Virus record (IMG/VR): IMGVR_UViG_3300032047_000141
Span: 1 to 22,943 of that record
Length of the DNA: 22,943 nt
Source of the DNA: a virus
Direction: 5' to 3' (one strand)
This document shows positions 18,683 to 22,943 of the stretch, piece by piece. A program made the translations under genes and the position numbers. Each line of letters begins with the position of its first letter. Within the stretch, counting starts at the first letter, position 1. Under the pieces are notes generated by a model. It was not told where the DNA came from. It did no database searches and saw nothing but the letters and a program-made list of their open reading frames with translations.

Positions 18683-21421
18683 TTAGTCCACCATTGGGTT
18701 CATTATTGACCCTTGTACGCCTTTAGTGAGTCTTTCCAATCTTTGCCCAGACGTTTGCCCAGCTCTACCACCACCAAAAATATCCAATACTTCAGTATCA
18801 ATAGTGGGGTCGCCAAACCCTTTCCCGCTTGGATAAAGTCTATTTGATGCACTAGTTCGTCTAACCTCTGCAGCGTTTGTAAAATTAAAATTTACCCCGC
18901 CGTTTTTTGGAATCCTCAAAGGAACAGGATTATTTGCTTCATCTATAACATAGATTTGATATGTAACTTGATTTCTGCCCCCTACTTCCCCCGCAATGAC
19001 TTGAGGGTTAGCAAGTTTTAAACGACCTTGTGCAAACAAATAAGCAGGGTCTAATGGGCCTGTTGCGTCACCTTTTCTGTATTGTGATTCAGCAGGAAAA
19101 AACTTTTTAGAAAAATTAGGATCATTTTTTGATTCAAATTTAAATACTTGATCAACAATTTCAATAATCGACACAGCCATTTGATTGCCACTAATCCTTT
19201 TGCCGTTTCGATCTTTAATCATAGATTCTGGAGGATAAGGGTGTATCCGCACAGACTTTTGATCGGGTTGATACATAAAAGTAGAAAGACCAATTTTTCC
19301 TTCATTTGACAATTTGGTTAAAGCTGTTTTGATAGAAGAATTTACATTTGTGTTATCTTCGCCAAGGGTTAGATAATCAAGTCCAACATGGTTTTCTATT
19401 AAGGTTCTTGCTTGTGCTGTAGCTTTAATAGACATGTCATCTGCGCCCTTAAAAACCCAATCTACAAATCCTTGAACGTCTTCTAAACTTCTAAACGCAG
19501 GAAGCTTTGCATTGGTTTCTAGCCAAAAATCATATCCCCCGGATCGAGAATGACCAAACAATTGATTAAAAACATTTTTACCGAACATCATAATAAGTCC
19601 GTCATCAAACATTTCAGTTAATGCTTGTTGTATTGGGGGTATATTTGTTTCTGTATCTGCGGTATTTACAGCTTCTTTGGCTCTAGCAGTTGCTTCGGCT
19701 GGCGTTGTTCCTTTTTGGTTTTGCTGCAAAAATGATTGCCGTATTTGCGCAATCTCATCTATTGGCGTAGTTGCCGTAAACAAATCAAACAACGCGTCAA
19801 CTTTAGTGTCGGCAGGCAATGTCATACCTTTACCAGCAACCATATTGCCTTTAACAAAATCTTCAATCATAGATTTCATTACTTTCATATTGCGTAATGC
19901 TACAGGAGAAGACTCTACTCTATATAAATCGGTAAACGCCGTAGGCAATTTTCCGTAATTTGCCCAAGTATTTACGACATCTTTAAATGCCCCACGCCCA
20001 GCATCTGCCATAGTATGAAACGTTTCGCTTTCCAACATTGGTAAAACTGTTTCATTTACAAGATTTTTTTGTTGGCTTTCCCAATATGTCATTTGTTTTG
20101 AATCTGGGGTTTCAGTTCCCGCTCGTATAGCAGCATCATTTCGTTCGTAATTGTTTCTTTTTGCTATTAGTGCAGTTGCTTTTTTAATGTCACCAATAGA
20201 CAAATTTTCTTTTGTGCTTGGGTAAAAAGGAGGAAGTTCTTTAAGTTCGCCGTTTATTATTTTTTCTTCTATACCCATCATATCTTTAGTGTGTAGTTCC
20301 GCATTCCTTGCTTTAATTAAAGTTGCTTGTTCTTTTGCGCGGTCTGAAAAATAATTTTTCATTGTTTGCTTTCGCAAAATATTAAACGCATTACGTTCTT
20401 TCCCTTCGAACATGTTTTGCGTTGAATTGAAAAACTGATTAATATCTTCAGTAGAATTAAAATTGCTTTCCATGAGCATTATAGCTAACTCTGATATTTT
20501 ATCGCTGCTTTCAGCAGACCGCCCTTCTCCGATGTGCCGTATTGCAACACTTTGATAAACGGCTGATGGCAGCATTTGTTCTAGTTTTGGCAAATTTGCA
20601 GCTTGCTCTGAATAAGACAATAAAAGATGTTGTTGTATTAATTTATTTTGGTTTTTTTTAATTTTGTCCGAAAGATTGGTTTGATCAAGCGCACGTTTTA
20701 CTGTTTGCTCGAATGTTTGTTTGTTAGTAAATGTTTTTGCAAAATCATCAGCTCTATCATTTAAAAATTTTTCTGCACCTTCAATGCCCACAAAATTAAG
20801 TAATTCAGTGTATTGCCTAGCTGCTATTTGCGCAGCAAATGCAATTTTTTTACCTCTTGCAAATTTTTGTATTGCGTCTTGCGTTAATGTGCCTTGGCTT
20901 TCTTTTTTTAATCTTTCTGTTAACGCGTCTATCTTTGCATAATAATTTTTTTGAAAAGCTTCATCCCCAAAACTTTGATCCATTTGATCGTTTGCACGAA
21001 AAGTAAGATCTTCTGCTTCCGTTTCTATGTAATTTATGTTTTGATTAATGCCATATGTTACTTCTTGATCGATTGTACGATTTATTATTGGGCTTAATAT
21101 CCCCGGCACTTGCGCTTGTAACGTACGTCGCACATCATCATTAACGTTTCTATACGCTCTTTTTACAAATGTTCCTAACGCCACAGACATATCCTGTGAG
21201 TTTGGTACACCTTTTTGCCCTGTTTCTACTGTTTTTGCATAGTCATAAATAGAAGCTACAGTTTCTGCAACTGTTATGCGATTTTCTTCGGCATAAATAC
21301 GATCTCGTTCTTGTATGGAATCTTGTTGTACTTGTTGCGCAAAATCACCGATTGCGTTTGTAGGCCGTACATATGGCATATTCCCAATAGAAACATTTGT
21401 TTTTTCGCGCTCTAATGCCAT
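18683..21421 (-). CDS. Internal virion protein, gp15-like (912 aa)
   Basis: GAGG on the minus strand precedes ATG 21421 by 7 bases. The sequence is almost wholly helical and rich in Gln, Glu, Lys and Asn, e.g. FAQQVQQDSIQERDRIYAEE near residue 28, with a C-terminal part (about 790-885) of more strand-like character (RNQVTYQIYVIDEANNPVPL). No enzyme motif is seen. Size, helical nature and position between the small gp14-like and the very large gp16-like proteins match T7 internal virion protein C (gp15, 747 residues), which forms the inner core and ejection channel. Sequence similarity is not evident by eye; the call is by synteny. Confidence 0.75.
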   Translation of the reverse strand: MALEREKTNVSIGNMPYVRPTNAIGDFAQQVQQDSIQERDRIYAEENRITVAETVASIYDYAKTVETGQKGVPNSQDMSVALGTFVKRAYRNVNDDVRRTLQAQVPGILSPIINRTIDQEVTYGINQNINYIETEAEDLTFRANDQMDQSFGDEAFQKNYYAKIDALTERLKKESQGTLTQDAIQKFARGKKIAFAAQIAARQYTELLNFVGIEGAEKFLNDRADDFAKTFTNKQTFEQTVKRALDQTNLSDKIKKNQNKLIQQHLLLSYSEQAANLPKLEQMLPSAVYQSVAIRHIGEGRSAESSDKISELAIMLMESNFNSTEDINQFFNSTQNMFEGKERNAFNILRKQTMKNYFSDRAKEQATLIKARNAELHTKDMMGIEEKIINGELKELPPFYPSTKENLSIGDIKKATALIAKRNNYERNDAAIRAGTETPDSKQMTYWESQQKNLVNETVLPMLESETFHTMADAGRGAFKDVVNTWANYGKLPTAFTDLYRVESSPVALRNMKVMKSMIEDFVKGNMVAGKGMTLPADTKVDALFDLFTATTPIDEIAQIRQSFLQQNQKGTTPAEATARAKEAVNTADTETNIPPIQQALTEMFDDGLIMMFGKNVFNQLFGHSRSGGYDFWLETNAKLPAFRSLEDVQGFVDWVFKGADDMSIKATAQARTLIENHVGLDYLTLGEDNTNVNSSIKTALTKLSNEGKIGLSTFMYQPDQKSVRIHPYPPESMIKDRNGKRISGNQMAVSIIEIVDQVFKFESKNDPNFSKKFFPAESQYRKGDATGPLDPAYLFAQGRLKLANPQVIAGEVGGRNQVTYQIYVIDEANNPVPLRIPKNGGVNFNFTNAAEVRRTSASNRLYPSGKGFGDPTIDTEVLDIFGGGRAGQTSGQRLERLTKGVQGSIMNPMVD

Positions 21422-21429
21422 TTAGTGCC

Positions 21430-21834
21430 TCATTTTTTTATTAGCGATTTACCACCAGCAAATACTGTTGATAAAGCATTACCGTATGCTCTGGTTGAAT
21501 CTTCTCGTCCTTGCAATAACATACCTCGGCTCTGACTTCTTCCTGTTATAGAAGCAGCCAATTGATTGCTTGCATCTCTTCGCAAGTTTTCAGCCGTCAA
21601 TGCTAATGCTGATCGGCTAGAACTGTCGCCACCATACGCCGCTCGTAACGCTCTGTTTCTTGACTGACGTTCTTGGCTTTCGCGTTTTAACTGAGCAAGC
21701 TGTCGCTGTGTTTCTAGATCACGTTGTGCTGCCGCTTCTTTTGCTCTAGCTTTAGCTATATTGCCTTGCTTGATAGATGAAGCCGCGCCTACAACCGTAC
21801 TTGCGACTGTAATTAATGTTACTGGATCACCCAT
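21430..21834 (-). CDS. Internal virion protein, gp14-like (134 aa)
   Basis: ATG 21834 overlaps the preceding stop (TAATG on the minus strand). The protein has an N-terminal hydrophobic segment (MGDPVTLITVASTVVGAASS), a long charged alpha-helix (KARAKEAAAQRDLETQRQLA ... RESQERQSRNRALRAAYGG) and a Ser/Arg/Gln-rich C-terminus ending FAGGKSLIKK. This is the usual layout of gp14-like internal virion protein B: a membrane-inserting N-terminus followed by coiled coil. Together with the two following genes it would make the ejectosome channel through the host envelope. Confidence 0.82.
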   Translation of the reverse strand: MGDPVTLITVASTVVGAASSIKQGNIAKARAKEAAAQRDLETQRQLAQLKRESQERQSRNRALRAAYGGDSSSRSALALTAENLRRDASNQLAASITGRSQSRGMLLQGREDSTRAYGNALSTVFAGGKSLIKK

Positions 21835-22943
21835 TAGTACGCCAACTCCGCTTGCATTGATAATATAGTTGCTTTCATAGGTTCTGTTAAAAGTAATGTA
21901 ACAGTAGGCTCTCTTGTGTAACCAAGAAAATTAAACTCGTATGGGCCAGATGTTGCTGTAGGTTGCCCTGATAAGTCTTCTTGTACGTTGCGTGTTAACA
22001 GCACTTCTTTTTCTGCTGTTAATGATAATGTGTCAAATGTTTCTACTATTAGACGACTTAATCTACGTTTTCGACCCGATAATTGACCTGCCCGTGTAGA
22101 CGCATCAAAAGGCATAGGTTTTAAATACGCAAGAAATGGTAAGCCTATTTCTATAGTAACTTGCGGATTAACTGTATCTGGCAATGTTAGTACCCCTAAT
22201 ACAGAAACATCATATAGCCCTATAAAGGCGTTACGCGCCCGTACAGCGACCTTTTGTCCAGCGTAGGCTGTTAGTCCACTAAACGTCCTAGAAGCTGTTG
22301 AAGCCGCTGTAGTGTGTCCTAGATCGAAATATCTGTCAGTATTGAACCGTTCAACATAAAATTTATTAGTTCCAGCAACTTTTCGTTGCACTAGCACAAA
22401 TAAATCATCATTTACCACAGCAACACTTAAATATTTATCGCCTGTCGTCATAGATGAATAAAGATTAAGCTGACTAGCAAATTCAGATTGACTCGCATAT
22501 GTTGCTGTAGAGTTATTGTATGTTGTCGTGTTTGAGTCTTGACCCGAATCCGATGTACCGGGAAACCACAAAGACCAACCCCTTGTTTCTTCTTCTCGTA
22601 TAGAATGAAACACAGCCATAGAACCGTTGTCCATTACAAAAAATGCGTATTGTTCTGCAAAATTAGAAGATGTAAGAACTGCGCTATCAATTGGCTTTTG
22701 CACTAAATGCCCTGCTAATATACTAATTGATGAACTAGTATATGATTGGTTCAAATCTTTATAATGGTATTCGCGTATATTTCTACCATTACCACGTTGC
22801 GCAAACAAAATTGCACTGTCAAACACATGTGGCTTTACTCGTTTACATCCAAAAAATGTTTGTGGCCTAACGTTTATATTGCCGGGAGTTATAGCTTCCC
22901 CCTCATCAACAGAAATAAACAATTCTGCTCCATCAGTTAAAAC
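21834..22943 (-). CDS. Tail tubular protein B, gp12-like, 5' end beyond the window
   Basis: The frame is open to the window edge at 22943, so its true start lies outside; the visible part is 369 codons. An internal TTG at 22922 would only be an apparent start. The first visible residues VLTDGAELFISVDEGEAITP, then INVRPQTFFGCKRVKPHVFD, match the pattern of podoviral tail nozzle proteins (T7 gp12), with many beta strands. An IREYHYKDLNQSY and RGWSLWFPG region fit too. T7 gp12 has 794 residues, so about half is outside. It forms the tail nozzle to which fibres attach. Confidence 0.85.
   Translation of the reverse strand, partial: VLTDGAELFISVDEGEAITPGNINVRPQTFFGCKRVKPHVFDSAILFAQRGNGRNIREYHYKDLNQSYTSSSISILAGHLVQKPIDSAVLTSSNFAEQYAFFVMDNGSMAVFHSIREEETRGWSLWFPGTSDSGQDSNTTTYNNSTATYASQSEFASQLNLYSSMTTGDKYLSVAVVNDDLFVLVQRKVAGTNKFYVERFNTDRYFDLGHTTAASTASRTFSGLTAYAGQKVAVRARNAFIGLYDVSVLGVLTLPDTVNPQVTIEIGLPFLAYLKPMPFDASTRAGQLSGRKRRLSRLIVETFDTLSLTAEKEVLLTRNVQEDLSGQPTATSGPYEFNFLGYTREPTVTLLLTEPMKATILSMQAELAY

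Overview
The window is a stretch of a tailed bacteriophage genome, most likely a podovirus with T7-like virion architecture. The right half carries, in T7 order, a tail tubular protein B (gp12-like), three internal virion proteins (gp14-, gp15- and gp16-like) and a tail fibre with a T7 gp17-like N-terminus. Genes are tightly packed, with TAATG/ATGA overlaps, good Shine-Dalgarno sites and almost no free space. No integrase, terminase, capsid or RNA polymerase lies in the window, so lifestyle and exact relatives cannot be settled. The host cannot be named; the DNA is moderately AT-rich.

Layout. 1-317 is an untranslated leader with direct repeats and hairpins. 318-1589 (+) is a run of five small unrecognised genes, richer in G+C than the rest. 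1590-2258 is a patchwork: a repeat-flanked palindrome, a small HNH-like gene on the minus strand, a small coiled-coil-like gene and a tRNA with a CCA (Trp) anticodon but a long class-II-type variable arm. 2259-5498 (+) holds a DUF932 protein, small genes, small membrane proteins and a GH108-type endolysin. 5545-10642 (+) is a regulation/replication/recombination block: XRE repressor-like protein, RuvC-like resolvase, DnaT-like protein, possible helicase loader, PD-(D/E)XK nuclease with four cysteines, winged-helix protein, Rad52-type annealing protein, SSB and small genes. In the middle of this block, 6976-7231 holds either a tiny gene or a structured RNA.

At about 10616-10642 the plus-strand block meets the minus-strand late block tail to tail, with overlapping 3' ends and a hairpin across the junction. 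Reading right to left, the minus strand encodes tail tubular protein B (cut by the window edge), internal virion proteins B, C and D, a 979-residue tail fibre with three tandem repeats and a beta-helix, a hidden 50-residue zinc-binding-like protein, a holin-like protein, an Rz/Rz1-type spanin pair, and a helix-turn-helix/metallophosphoesterase fusion.

How it works together: the plus-strand block would supply control, DNA replication, junction resolution and annealing. The minus-strand block supplies the ejection apparatus, host recognition and outer-membrane disruption. Lysis functions are split between strands: endolysin on plus, spanins and a holin-like protein on minus.

The items most worth a second look are the chimeric tRNA, the repeat-bounded cassette around it, the 6976-7231 element, and the conserved-looking hairpins at 9308-9355 and 10606-10649.
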